Both the position numbers and the translations under genes were made by a program. The notes under the pieces were generated by a model. That model was not told the origin of the DNA and made no database searches. It saw nothing but the letters and a program-made list of their open reading frames with translations. Shown in pieces: positions 56,371 to 64,000 of a stretch of 64,000 nucleotides of DNA; position 1 is the first letter of the stretch, and every line of letters starts with the position of its first letter. Location of the stretch: assembly GCF_013522705.1 (NCBI RefSeq), contig NZ_JAAMRE010000008.1, forward strand, positions 62,001 through 126,000, in the 5' to 3' direction. This DNA comes from Pseudomonas lurida. Lineage in GTDB: Bacteria; Pseudomonadota; Gammaproteobacteria; Pseudomonadales; Pseudomonadaceae.

Positions 56371-57480
56371 ATGCAAAAGTTGATGCTCCCTACCCTGCTG
56401 GGCCTGGCGATGTTCGCCGGTTCAGTCAACGCCGCCGCCCCGCTGCGTCCGCCTCAAGGCTATTTCGCCCCGATTGAAGCGTTCAAGACCGGCGAGGCCA
56501 AGGAAAACTGCGACACCATGCCGACGCCGTACACCGGGCCGCTGCAGTTTCGCAGTAAGTACGAAGGTTCCGACAAGGCGCGCTCAACCCTGAACGTGCA
56601 GTCGGAAAAAGCCTTTCGCGACAGCACCGCCGACATCACCAAGCTGGAAAAAGACACCAGCAAGCGCGTGATGCAGTTCATGCGCGACGGGCGCCCGGAG
56701 CAGCTCGAATGCACGCTCAACTGGTTGGTGTCCTGGGCCAAGGCCGATGCATTGATGTCCAAGGACTTCAACCACACCGGCAAGTCCATGCGCAAATGGG
56801 CGCTGGGCAGCATGGCCTCGGCCTATGTGCGCCTGAAGTTTTCCGACTCGCACCCGCTGGCCAACCACCAGCAGGAATCGCAGCTGATCGAAGCCTGGTT
56901 CAACAAACTGGCCGATCAAGTGGTCAGCGACTGGGACAACCTGCCGCTGGAAAAAACCAACAACCATTCCTACTGGGCCGCCTGGTCGGTGATGGCAACC
57001 TCCGTCGCCACCAACCGCCGCGACCTGTTCGATTGGGCGGTGAAGGAATACAAGGTCGGCGTGAATCAGGTCGACGACCAAGGCTTCCTGCCTAACGAAT
57101 TGAAGCGCCAGCAGCGCGCGCTGTCGTACCACAACTACGCCCTGCCGCCGCTGTCGATGATCGCCAGTTTTGCCCTGGTCAATGGCGTGGACCTGCGCCA
57201 GGAAAACAACAGCGCGCTCAAGCGCCTGGGCGACAAAGTGCTGGCCGGGGTCAAGGACCCGCAGATCTTCGAGCAGAAGAACGGCAAGGAGCAGGACATG
57301 AAGGACCTCAAGGAGGACATGAAATATGCCTGGCTTGAGCCGTTCTGCACCCTCTACACCTGCGCGCCGGATGTGATCGAACGCAAGCATGACATGCAGC
57401 CGTTCAAGACCTTCCGCCTGGGCGGCGACCTGACCAAGGTCTACGACCCGGCGCATGAAAAAGGCAATAAAGGCAGCTAG
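56371..57480 (+). CDS. algL: Alginate lyase
   Basis: 369 residues from the ATG at 56371 with GAGG upstream. Signal peptide ends SVNAA. A family-5 polysaccharide lyase of the alpha/alpha barrel type, with the active-site NNHSYWAAW and the Arg/Lys-rich [12 protein letters not shown] and [16 protein letters not shown] segments. It clears alginate that stays in the periplasm. Its stop is followed by the compound palindrome at 57485-57593. Confidence 0.95.
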   Translation: MQKLMLPTLLGLAMFAGSVNAAAPLRPPQGYFAPIEAFKTGEAKENCDTMPTPYTGPLQFRSKYEGSDKARSTLNVQSEKAFRDSTADITKLEKDTSKRVMQFMRDGRPEQLECTLNWLVSWAKADALMSKDFNHTGKSMRKWALGSMASAYVRLKFSDSHPLANHQQESQLIEAWFNKLADQVVSDWDNLPLEKTNNHSYWAAWSVMATSVATNRRDLFDWAVKEYKVGVNQVDDQGFLPNELKRQQRALSYHNYALPPLSMIASFALVNGVDLRQENNSALKRLGDKVLAGVKDPQIFEQKNGKEQDMKDLKEDMKYAWLEPFCTLYTCAPDVIERKHDMQPFKTFRLGGDLTKVYDPAHEKGNKGS

Positions 57481-57484
57481 TCGC

Positions 57485-57593
57485 TGATCGTTCCCACGCT
57501 CTGCGTGGGAATGCAGCACGGGACGCTCTGCGTCCCAAAGCGTGACGCAGAGCGTCACAAAAGGCATTCCCACGCAGAGCGTGGGAACGATCA
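57485..57593. repeat. Nested palindromic element between algL and algI
   Basis: Perfect 30-bp inverted repeat: TGATCGTTCCCACGCTCTGC at 57485-57504 continuing to 57514, with its complement at 57564-57593. Between them are GGGACGCTCTGCGTCCC (57520-57536) and GTGACGCAGAGCGTCAC (57542-57558). The core ACGCTCTGCGT thus occurs four times, twice per strand. It is a known kind of repeat of the P. fluorescens group and separates the two halves of the alginate operon. Confidence 0.85.
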
Positions 57594-57670
57594 AAGCTTC
57601 CCCCGACACCGTGGGGGGGTTTGGGGGGGCCGTTGGCCCTTGACTGTTGGTTAAACATGGAGAGATCGGG

Positions 57671-59203
57671 ATGGTTTTCTCGTCCAATGTGTTCCTGTTT
57701 CTGTTCTTGCCGATCTTTCTCGGCTTGTACTACTTGAGCGGGCAACGCTATCGCAATCTGCTGCTGCTGATTGCCAGCTACGTGTTCTACGCCTGGTGGC
57801 GGGTGGACTTCCTGGCGCTGTTTGCCGCCGTGACACTGTGGAATTACTGGATCGGCCTCAAGGTCGGTGCCGCCGGTGTGCGCACCAAACCGGCCCAACG
57901 CTGGCTGCTGCTCGGCGTGGCCGTCGACCTGTGCATCCTCGGCTACTTCAAGTACGCCAACTTCGGTGTCGACAGCATCAATGTGATGATGAAGTCGATG
58001 GGCCTGGAGCCGTTCATCCTGACCCACGTGCTATTGCCGATCGGTATCTCGTTCTACATTTTCGAGTCCATCAGCTACATCATCGACGTGTACCGTGGCG
58101 ACACCCCGGCCACGCGCAACCTCATCGACTTTGCGGCGTTCGTGGCGATTTTCCCGCACCTGATCGCCGGCCCCGTGCTGCGCTTCCGCGACCTGGCCGA
58201 CCAGTTCAACAACCGCACTCACACCTTGGATAAGTTCTCCGAAGGCTGCACGCGGTTCATGCAGGGTTTCATCAAGAAGGTCTTTATCGCCGACACGCTG
58301 GCGGTGGTGGCCGACCATTGCTTCGCCCTGCAAAACCCCACCACCGGGGATGCCTGGCTGGGTGCACTGGCCTACACCGCGCAGCTGTACTTCGACTTCT
58401 CGGGCTACAGCGACATGGCCATCGGCCTGGGCTTGATGATGGGTTTCCGCTTTATGGAAAACTTCAAACAGCCGTATATCAGCCAGTCGATCACCGAGTT
58501 CTGGCGCCGCTGGCACATCAGCCTGTCGACCTGGCTGCGTGACTACCTGTACATCACCCTGGGTGGCAACCGTAAAGGCACGCTGATTACTTATCGCAAC
58601 CTGTTCCTGACCATGCTGCTCGGTGGCCTGTGGCACGGCGCGAACATCACCTACATCGTGTGGGGCGCCTGGCACGGCATGTGGCTGGCGATTGAAAAAG
58701 CCATCGGCCTGAACACCGCGCCGCGCAGTTTCAATGTGCTGCGCTGGGCCTTCACGTTCCTGCTGGTGGTGATGGGCTGGGTGATCTTCCGCGCCGAAAA
58801 CCTGCACGTCGCCGGCCGTATGTACGGTGCGATGTTCAGCTTTGGCGAGTGGTCGCTGTCGGAACTCAACCGCGCCAGCCTTACCGGTCTGCAAGTGGCA
58901 ACCCTGGTGGTGGCGTACGCAACCCTGGCGTTCTTCGGTCTGCGCGACTTCTACACCAATCGCCCCGCCGATAAAACCAAGCCGGCCGACCCGAGCCTGA
59001 TCAAGGCCGTGCCGGGCGACAACCCCGGCAGCATCCATCAGCCCGGCTTCACCGTGGGCCAGGACGCCGCCGTGCAACCGGCCTACTGGACCGCTGACTG
59101 GCCACGCTACGCTATGCGCGCTGCGGTGCTGGCGCTGTTCGTGGCGTCGATTCTCAAACTGTCGGCGCAGAGTTTCTCGCCGTTCCTTTACTTCCAATTC
59201 TGA
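57671..59203 (+). CDS. algI: Alginate O-acetylation MBOAT protein
   Basis: 510 residues from the ATG at 57671 (MVFSSNVFLFLF). A membrane-bound O-acyltransferase with about 11 helices. It moves acetyl groups across the inner membrane for AlgJ/AlgX. The conserved WRRWHISLSTWLRDYLYI and the catalytic-type His in LLGGLWHGANITYIVWG are intact. A RIS/ERIC-like repeat precedes it, so it may depend on read-through or on its own promoter. Confidence 0.95.
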   Translation: MVFSSNVFLFLFLPIFLGLYYLSGQRYRNLLLLIASYVFYAWWRVDFLALFAAVTLWNYWIGLKVGAAGVRTKPAQRWLLLGVAVDLCILGYFKYANFGVDSINVMMKSMGLEPFILTHVLLPIGISFYIFESISYIIDVYRGDTPATRNLIDFAAFVAIFPHLIAGPVLRFRDLADQFNNRTHTLDKFSEGCTRFMQGFIKKVFIADTLAVVADHCFALQNPTTGDAWLGALAYTAQLYFDFSGYSDMAIGLGLMMGFRFMENFKQPYISQSITEFWRRWHISLSTWLRDYLYITLGGNRKGTLITYRNLFLTMLLGGLWHGANITYIVWGAWHGMWLAIEKAIGLNTAPRSFNVLRWAFTFLLVVMGWVIFRAENLHVAGRMYGAMFSFGEWSLSELNRASLTGLQVATLVVAYATLAFFGLRDFYTNRPADKTKPADPSLIKAVPGDNPGSIHQPGFTVGQDAAVQPAYWTADWPRYAMRAAVLALFVASILKLSAQSFSPFLYFQF

Positions 59204-59214
59204 GGGAGCCGACC

Positions 59215-60390
59215 ATGACCCGTTCATTACGCATCCTCTATATCGGCCTGTTCCTGGTGCTATTGCTGGCACTGGGCGCCTGGTCGCTGCGCAGTTTCTT
59301 CGGCTTCAGCACCAATGCCGACGCGACCGTGCTCAACGGTCGCTGGACCAAGGCCGTCGAGACTCACTATGACGATGAGTTCCCGATCAAGCGTCTGGGC
59401 ACCAACCTGTGGGCCGCGCTGGACTACAAGCTGTTCAATGAAGGCCGCCCTGGCGTGGTGCTGGGCCGCGATCACTGGCTGTACAGCGACGAGGAGTTCA
59501 ATCCCGCCGTCAACGAAGACCAGAACCTGGAAGGCAACTACGCGCTGGTCGAAGGCGTGCGCCAGAAGCTCAAGGCCCAGGGCATTCAACTGGTGATGGC
59601 GATCGTGCCGGCCAAGGTGCGCCTGTACCCGGAACACCTGGGTGAGGTGAAACCGGCGAGCATCCACGCCAACCTGTACCAGGACTTCCACGCCCGTGTC
59701 GCCGCCGACAAGATTCCTGCTCCCGACCTGCTTGGCCCGCTGCAACAGGCCAAGTTGAGCGGCAAGCAAGTGTTCCTGCGCACCGACACCCACTGGACCC
59801 CGGACGGCGCGGAAGTCGCCGCCAGGCAACTGGCCAAGGCGATTGCCGAGCAGACCCCGCTCAGTGGCGAGCCGCAGCGCTTTGTGACCGAGGCCGAGAA
59901 GATCGAGCCGCACAAAGGCGACTTGCGTCTGTTCCTGCCCCTGGACCCGCTGTTCGAAAACCTGATGCCGCCCAAGGAGCCGCTGGAAAAACGCGTTACG
60001 CACCTGGCTGAAACCAAAGGCGACGACGCGCTGTTCAGCGACAGCGAAACGCCAGTTGCACTGGTGGGCACCAGCTACAGCGCCAACCCGAACTGGAACT
60101 TCGTCGGCGCCCTCAAGCAAGCCCTGGGCAGCGATGTAATCAGCTACGCCGAAGACGGCCACGGCCCGATCCTGCCCATGCTCAGCTACCTGAAAAGCGA
60201 CGACTTCAAGAACAACCCGCCACAAGTGCTGATCTGGGAGTTCCCAGAACGTTATCTGCCGGTCAACAACGAAATCGGTGATGCCGACCCATCGTGGGTT
60301 GCGCAACTTAAACAAGCCGGTTCACGCCAACAAAACATGGCACAGAACACCCTTAAAAAATCCGAGACGCCCGACCGGGCGCAAAACTGA
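59215..60390 (+). CDS. algJ: Alginate O-acetyltransferase AlgJ
   Basis: 391 residues with an uncleaved-type N-terminal membrane anchor (ILYIGLFLVLLLALGAWSL). Periplasmic SGNH-like domain: Asp/His in RTDTHWTPDGAEVAA and Ser in VGTSYSANPNW. It resembles AlgX without the binding module and accepts acetyl groups from AlgI. It lies 11 nt after algI. Confidence 0.95.
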   Translation: MTRSLRILYIGLFLVLLLALGAWSLRSFFGFSTNADATVLNGRWTKAVETHYDDEFPIKRLGTNLWAALDYKLFNEGRPGVVLGRDHWLYSDEEFNPAVNEDQNLEGNYALVEGVRQKLKAQGIQLVMAIVPAKVRLYPEHLGEVKPASIHANLYQDFHARVAADKIPAPDLLGPLQQAKLSGKQVFLRTDTHWTPDGAEVAARQLAKAIAEQTPLSGEPQRFVTEAEKIEPHKGDLRLFLPLDPLFENLMPPKEPLEKRVTHLAETKGDDALFSDSETPVALVGTSYSANPNWNFVGALKQALGSDVISYAEDGHGPILPMLSYLKSDDFKNNPPQVLIWEFPERYLPVNNEIGDADPSWVAQLKQAGSRQQNMAQNTLKKSETPDRAQN

Positions 60391-60406
60391 AAGAGAGGTA
60401 ACTCAC

Positions 60407-61063
60407 ATGACTTTCACTACTACTCCTCGTCGTCTCGCCAAGACCCTGGCCATCGCTGCCGGCTTGAGCTTCGTATCGATGTCTGCCTTCGCCGGCGGCG
60501 ACGCCGCCCTGTACGGCCCGACCGCGCCAAAAGGCTCAAGCTTCGTGCGCATCTACAACGCCAGCAACCAGGAAGTCAGCGCTACAGTCGGCAACACCAA
60601 CCTCAGCGAAGTGGCCCCGCTGGCCAGCAGCGACTTCAGCTTCATGCCAGGCGGTGACTACAGCGCCAAGGTGGGCAGCCAGACCGTGCCGGTCAAACTC
60701 GCCGCCGATCACTACTACACCCTGGTCAACAGCAGCAGCGGCCAGCCGCAACTGATCGAAGAGCCGCCATTCAAGAACAAGCAGAAATCCCTGGTGCGCG
60801 TGCAGAACCTCAGCGACAAGGCCCTGACCCTGAAAACCGCCGACGGCAAGACCGACGTGGTCAAGTCGGTGGCCGCCAAGGGCCGCGGCGAGCGCGAGAT
60901 CAACCCGGTGAAGGTGAGCCTGGCGTTGTATGACGGTGACAAGAAAGTCGGCGATGTGAAGCCGGTTGCGTTGGAACGTGGTGAAGCGGCGGTGCTGTAT
61001 GTAACGGGCTCGGGTTCGAGCCTGTCGCCAGTCTGGGTGAAACGCCCTGTGTCGACCCGCTGA
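60407..61063 (+). CDS. algF: Alginate O-acetylation protein AlgF
   Basis: 218 residues from the ATG at 60407 with AGAGAGG upstream. Signal peptide ends SMSAFAGG. Two beta-sandwich domains (DAALYGPTAPKGSSFVRIYN and SLVRVQNLSDKALTL) and no catalytic motif; it may pass acetyl groups or act as a scaffold between AlgJ and AlgX. 16 nt after algJ. Confidence 0.95.
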   Translation: MTFTTTPRRLAKTLAIAAGLSFVSMSAFAGGDAALYGPTAPKGSSFVRIYNASNQEVSATVGNTNLSEVAPLASSDFSFMPGGDYSAKVGSQTVPVKLAADHYYTLVNSSSGQPQLIEEPPFKNKQKSLVRVQNLSDKALTLKTADGKTDVVKSVAAKGRGEREINPVKVSLALYDGDKKVGDVKPVALERGEAAVLYVTGSGSSLSPVWVKRPVSTR

Positions 61064-61089
61064 TTAGCTTTTGAAATTGACGCTCCCCC

Positions 61090-61177
61090 TGTGGGCGCAG
61101 GCTTGCTCGCGAATGCGGTGGTTCAGTAACAGATGTACCGACTGAAACACCGCCTCGGGGGCAAGCCCCCTCCCACA
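61090..61177. repeat. REPIN between algF and algA
   Basis: TGTGGGCGCAGGCTTGCTCG at the left and GGGGGCAAGCCCCCTCCCAC at the right, inverted REP halves of two subtypes, with a spacer containing GCGGTG...CACCGC (61115-61120, 61147-61152). It fills most of the 149-nt gap before algA and may lower read-through. Confidence 0.8.
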
Positions 61178-61212
61178 GGCTCTGACCCAAATCGATTCAA
61201 GGAGAAACACCC

Positions 61213-62664
61213 ATGATCCCAGTAATCCTTTCCGGTGGTAGCGGCTCACGTCTTTGGCCGCTTTCCCGTAAACAGTTCCCCAAGCAATTCCTGGCCCTGA
61301 CCGGTGAGCACACGCTGTTCCAGCAGACTCTGGAGCGCCTGGTGTTCGAAGGCATGGACGCCCCGATCGTGGTCTGCAACAAGGACCACCGTTTTATCGT
61401 CAACGAGCAACTGGCCGCGCGTAAGCTTGAATGCCAACGCATCCTGATGGAACCGTTTGGCCGCAACACCGCGCCGGCCGTGGCCCTGACCGCGATGATG
61501 CTGGTCAATGAAGGCCGCGACGAGCTGATGCTGGTGCTGCCCGCCGACCACGTGATCGACGATCAGAAGGCTCTGCAACGTGCCCTGGCCCTGGCCACCG
61601 TGGCCGCCGAGCGCGGCGAGATGGTGCTGTTCGGCGTCCCGGCTACGCGTCCGGAAACCGGTTACGGCTACATCAAGTCCACCAACGATTCGCTGCTGCC
61701 AGAAGGCGTGAGCCGCGTGCAGCAGTTCGTGGAAAAACCCGATGAAAAACGCGCCGTCGAGTTCGTCAAGAGCGGCGGCTACTTCTGGAACAGCGGCATG
61801 TTCCTGTTCCGCGCCAGCCGCTTCCTGGAAGAGCTGAAAAAACACGACCCGGACATCTACGACACCTGTGTACTGACCCTGGAGCGCAGCGAGCAGACCG
61901 CCGACACTGTGACCTTCGACGACGCCACCTTCGCCTGCTGCCCGGACAACTCCATCGACTACGCCGTGATGGAAAAAACCCAGCGCGCCTGCGTGGTACC
62001 GCTGAGCGCCGGTTGGAGCGACGTGGGTTGCTGGGCGTCGCTGTGGGCGGTCAACGACAAAGACGCCAACGGCAACGTGAGCAAAGGCGACGTAGTGATC
62101 CAGGACAGCCGCAACTGCATGGTGCACGGCAACGGCAAGCTGGTGTCGGTGATCGGCCTGGACAACATCGTGGTGGTGGAAACCAAGGACGCGATGATGA
62201 TTGCCCACAAGGACAAGGTCCAGGGCGTCAAGCAGATGGTCAACACCCTCAACGAACAGGGCCGCAGCGAAACCCAGAACCACTGCGAAGTGTATCGTCC
62301 GTGGGGCTCCTACGATTCGGTGGACATGGGCGGCCGCTTCCAGGTCAAGCACATCTCGGTCAAGCCGGGCGCGTGCCTGTCGCTGCAGATGCACCACCAC
62401 CGCGCCGAACACTGGATCGTGGTCAGCGGCACCGCTGAAGTGACCTGTGACGAGAACGTGTTCCTGCTCACCGAAAACCAGTCCACCTACATCCCGATCG
62501 CTTCGGTGCATCGCCTGCGCAACCCAGGCAAGATCCCGTTGGAGATCATCGAAGTGCAATCGGGCAGCTACCTGGGCGAAGACGACATCGAACGCTTCGA
62601 AGACATCTACGGCCGCTCGACGCCGGTAGAACGTGGCGTGTCGGTGAAAACTATCGCGCAGTAA
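61213..62664 (+). CDS. algA: Bifunctional phosphomannose isomerase/GDP-mannose pyrophosphorylase
   Basis: 483 residues. It makes mannose-6-phosphate from fructose-6-phosphate, and later GDP-mannose for AlgD. N-terminal nucleotidyltransferase GGSGSRLWPLSRKQFPKQF, with VEKPDEK and the C-terminal cupin domain with metal ligands in QMHHHRAEHW and the isomerase Glu/His region SVHRLRNPGKIPL. A GGAG ribosome site precedes the ATG. Last gene of the operon, ended by a strong terminator. Confidence 0.97.
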   Translation: MIPVILSGGSGSRLWPLSRKQFPKQFLALTGEHTLFQQTLERLVFEGMDAPIVVCNKDHRFIVNEQLAARKLECQRILMEPFGRNTAPAVALTAMMLVNEGRDELMLVLPADHVIDDQKALQRALALATVAAERGEMVLFGVPATRPETGYGYIKSTNDSLLPEGVSRVQQFVEKPDEKRAVEFVKSGGYFWNSGMFLFRASRFLEELKKHDPDIYDTCVLTLERSEQTADTVTFDDATFACCPDNSIDYAVMEKTQRACVVPLSAGWSDVGCWASLWAVNDKDANGNVSKGDVVIQDSRNCMVHGNGKLVSVIGLDNIVVVETKDAMMIAHKDKVQGVKQMVNTLNEQGRSETQNHCEVYRPWGSYDSVDMGGRFQVKHISVKPGACLSLQMHHHRAEHWIVVSGTAEVTCDENVFLLTENQSTYIPIASVHRLRNPGKIPLEIIEVQSGSYLGEDDIERFEDIYGRSTPVERGVSVKTIAQ

Positions 62665-62680
62665 AACAGTCGTACAAGAA

Positions 62681-62739
62681 GCCCTCGCCCAACCCATTGC
62701 GTCCCCTATCCGCAGTGGGTTGGGTGGGGGCTTTTTTTT
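62681..62739 (+). terminator. Strong intrinsic terminator of the alginate operon
   Basis: A roughly 21-bp stem, 62681-62701 against 62711-62731, with core CCCAACCCA paired to TGGGTTGGG, followed by eight Ts (62732-62739). Classical rho-independent form. Confidence 0.93.
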
Positions 62740-62757
62740 GATTTTCGCTGGCTGTGA

Positions 62758-62842
62758 GGGCCTTATCGGGGCAAGCCCCCCTCCCACCTTTGATCTGTGA
62801 ATACATTCCAATGTGGGAGGGGGCTTGCCCCCGATAAGGCCC
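62758..62842. repeat. REPIN after the alginate operon
   Basis: Outer arms GGGCCTTATCGGGG and CCCCGATAAGGCCC flank inverted REP halves (AAGCCCCCCTCCCAC and GTGGGAGGGGGCTT). Spacer about 20 bp. It is intact and outside coding sequence. Confidence 0.85.
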
Positions 62843-62924
62843 GCAAGGCCACCACAGCACTCAAGCTACCCAATCCCACCTACGCTTAAGTTAGGATGCT
62901 GGTTCCAAATTCGAGGTGGTCTCC

Positions 62925-63389
62925 ATGTTCTTCGGCGTTCTCCTGATCATCACCTGGCTGATCCTGCTGCTGCGCTACCCGGCCAAAGCACTGCCGGTAT
63001 CCCTCGCCGCCTTGGCCGGCCTGGGTTGCGTGGCCGTCTGGGTGGTGTGGCTGGACAACCGCGAAGCCTCACAATTGGCGCGCCTGGAACTGCGCATCAC
63101 CTACGCGCCGCAGGACTGCCCGGCCGATCGGCCGCTGAAGCTGACCCTGAACAACGGCAACGACGTGCCCCTCACCGAACTGCGCTGGCGCGTGGCCGCC
63201 TACGCACCGGGCGACACCGTGAACCTGGCCGACAACGTCTACGCCGCCCCGCGCTATCGCGGGCCCGGCGAATTGCAGGCCGGCGCCACCTGGGACGATT
63301 GCCTGCCCACCCCACCGCTACGCCCCGGCTACCGCCCGCAAACCCTGGAATTTCGCGCCGAGCACCTGCAAGGCAGTTTCTCGGACTGA
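62925..63389 (+). CDS. Small inner-membrane protein of unknown function
   Basis: 154 residues from the ATG at 62925 with GAGGTGG upstream. Two N-terminal membrane helices (FFGVLLIITWLILLL and VSLAALAGLGCVAVWVVWL) are followed by a periplasmic beta-rich domain with two Cys (APQDCPADRP and WDDCLPTPPL) that could pair. Pseudomonas homologues are annotated loosely as membrane or multidrug-transport proteins without evidence. Fourteen nt before the SDR gene, probably cotranscribed. Confidence 0.72.
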   Translation: MFFGVLLIITWLILLLRYPAKALPVSLAALAGLGCVAVWVVWLDNREASQLARLELRITYAPQDCPADRPLKLTLNNGNDVPLTELRWRVAAYAPGDTVNLADNVYAAPRYRGPGELQAGATWDDCLPTPPLRPGYRPQTLEFRAEHLQGSFSD

Positions 63390-63403
63390 CAAAGGACTGC
63401 TCC

Positions 63404-64000
63404 ATGCCCAACGTACTCATCACCGGTTGCTCCAGCGGCATCGGCCGCGCCCTGGCCGATGCCTTCAAGGCTGCCGGCTTCAACGTATGGGCCAGCGCCC
63501 GCCGCCCTGAAGACGTAACCGCCCTCGCCGCCGCCGGTTTCACTGCAGTCGAACTTGATGTCAACGACAGTGCGGCCTTGCAGCGCCTGGCCGAGCAACT
63601 GGGCGAGCTGGATGTGCTGATCAACAACGCCGGCTACGGCGCCATGGGCCCGCTGCTCGACGGCGGCACCGAGGCCCTGCAGCGCCAATTCGAAACCAAT
63701 GTGTTCTCCATCGTCGGCGTGACCCAGGCGCTGTTCCCGGCCCTGCGCAAACGCAAGGGCCTGGTGGTGAATATCGGCAGCGTTTCCGGTGTGCTGGTCA
63801 CGCCCTTCGCCGGCGCCTACTGTGCGTCCAAGGCCGCCGTGCATGCGTTGAGCGATGCACTGCGCATGGAACTGGCACCGTTCGGCGTGCGCGTCATGGA
63901 GGTCCAGCCCGGCGCCATCGACACCCACTTCGCCAAAAATGCCGGCGCCCAGGCCGAATTGCTGATCAACCAACAATCGCCCTGGTGGCCCTTGCGCGAG
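63404..64000 (+). CDS. Short-chain dehydrogenase/reductase, 3' end beyond the window
   Basis: 199 codons visible, starting MPNVLITGCSSGIGRALADA. Classical SDR: cofactor motif TGCSSGIG, NNAG, and the catalytic set Ser in IGSVSG, Tyr and Lys in YCASK. Arg at ARRP of strand 2 suggests NADP(H). It catalyses an NAD(P)-linked oxidation or reduction; substrate unknown. About 60-80 residues are missing at the right edge. Confidence 0.92.
   Translation, partial: MPNVLITGCSSGIGRALADAFKAAGFNVWASARRPEDVTALAAAGFTAVELDVNDSAALQRLAEQLGELDVLINNAGYGAMGPLLDGGTEALQRQFETNVFSIVGVTQALFPALRKRKGLVVNIGSVSGVLVTPFAGAYCASKAAVHALSDALRMELAPFGVRVMEVQPGAIDTHFAKNAGAQAELLINQQSPWWPLRE

Noticed and set aside
57485..57593. CRISPR array suspected from repeated ACGCTCTGCGT cores
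   Set aside because: The copies alternate in orientation, spacers are only a few bases and no cas gene is near; it is a nested palindrome.

Overview
The window is GC-rich, densely coded DNA from a Pseudomonas of the P. fluorescens group. The evidence is a complete alginate operon in the Pseudomonas order, Pseudomonas-type REP/REPIN palindromes (cores such as GTGGGAGGGGGCTTGC), an hmgA-fahA tyrosine catabolism block with a divergent IclR regulator, an aapJQMP amino acid importer, and RhlB and moaCDE housekeeping genes. No rRNA, tRNA, CRISPR array, transposase or integrase was seen.

Layout. 1-3295: homogentisate catabolism (fahA cut by the window edge, hmgA, hmgR). 3297-9150: a dacB-like lipoprotein DD-peptidase, a TonB-dependent siderophore receptor with an N-terminal signalling domain, a glutathione transferase, a GIY-YIG protein and an NTF2-like protein. 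9244-10882: two orphan two-component proteins, a LuxR-type response regulator and a receiver-HPt protein. 11325-19047: a chaperone-usher fimbrial locus with six DUF1120-type subunits, one of them a two-domain tip-adhesin candidate. 19044-20958: a CynX-like transporter with its GntR regulator. 21079-21948: an MqsR/MqsA toxin-antitoxin module with its operator and a long palindromic terminator. 21958-26337: aapJQMP with a candidate sigma-54 promoter. 26473-29902: an esterase, rhlB-like helicase and moaCDE. 30090-41591: a toxoflavin-type (azapteridine toxin) cluster. It holds toxA (methyltransferase), toxD (FGE fold), toxB (GTP cyclohydrolase II), toxC (WD repeats), toxE (RibD-like), a LysR regulator, a VOC-fold protein, an RND adaptor and pump, and a small DMT-type membrane protein at the front. 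41638-45396: a PIN-PhoH ATPase, a degenerate polysaccharide deacetylase and yaaA. 45463-62739: the algD promoter region and the full operon algD-8-44-K-E-G-X-L-I-J-F-A with its terminator. 62758-64000: a REPIN, a small membrane protein and an SDR oxidoreductase cut by the window edge.

How the parts work together. The tox genes take GTP through the first two riboflavin-type steps (ToxB, ToxE) into an azapteridine that ToxA methylates. ToxC and ToxD are required in known producers but their chemistry is less clear, and the efflux and VOC genes look like self-protection. The alginate operon makes GDP-mannuronate (AlgA, AlgD), polymerises it (Alg8/Alg44), edits and acetylates it in the periplasm (AlgG, AlgX, AlgL, AlgI, AlgJ, AlgF) and exports it (AlgK, AlgE). 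The fimbrial locus and its two neighbouring phosphorelay proteins resemble, in arrangement, the Roc/Rcs control of Cup fimbriae in P. aeruginosa.

The observations most worth following are the tox cluster between housekeeping genes, a REPIN pair lying in frame inside the signal-peptide region of algK, the DUF1120 proteins read as pilins because all six end in Tyr-Leu, and a deacetylase that appears to have lost two metal ligands. All calls come from reading the sequence; no database search was run.
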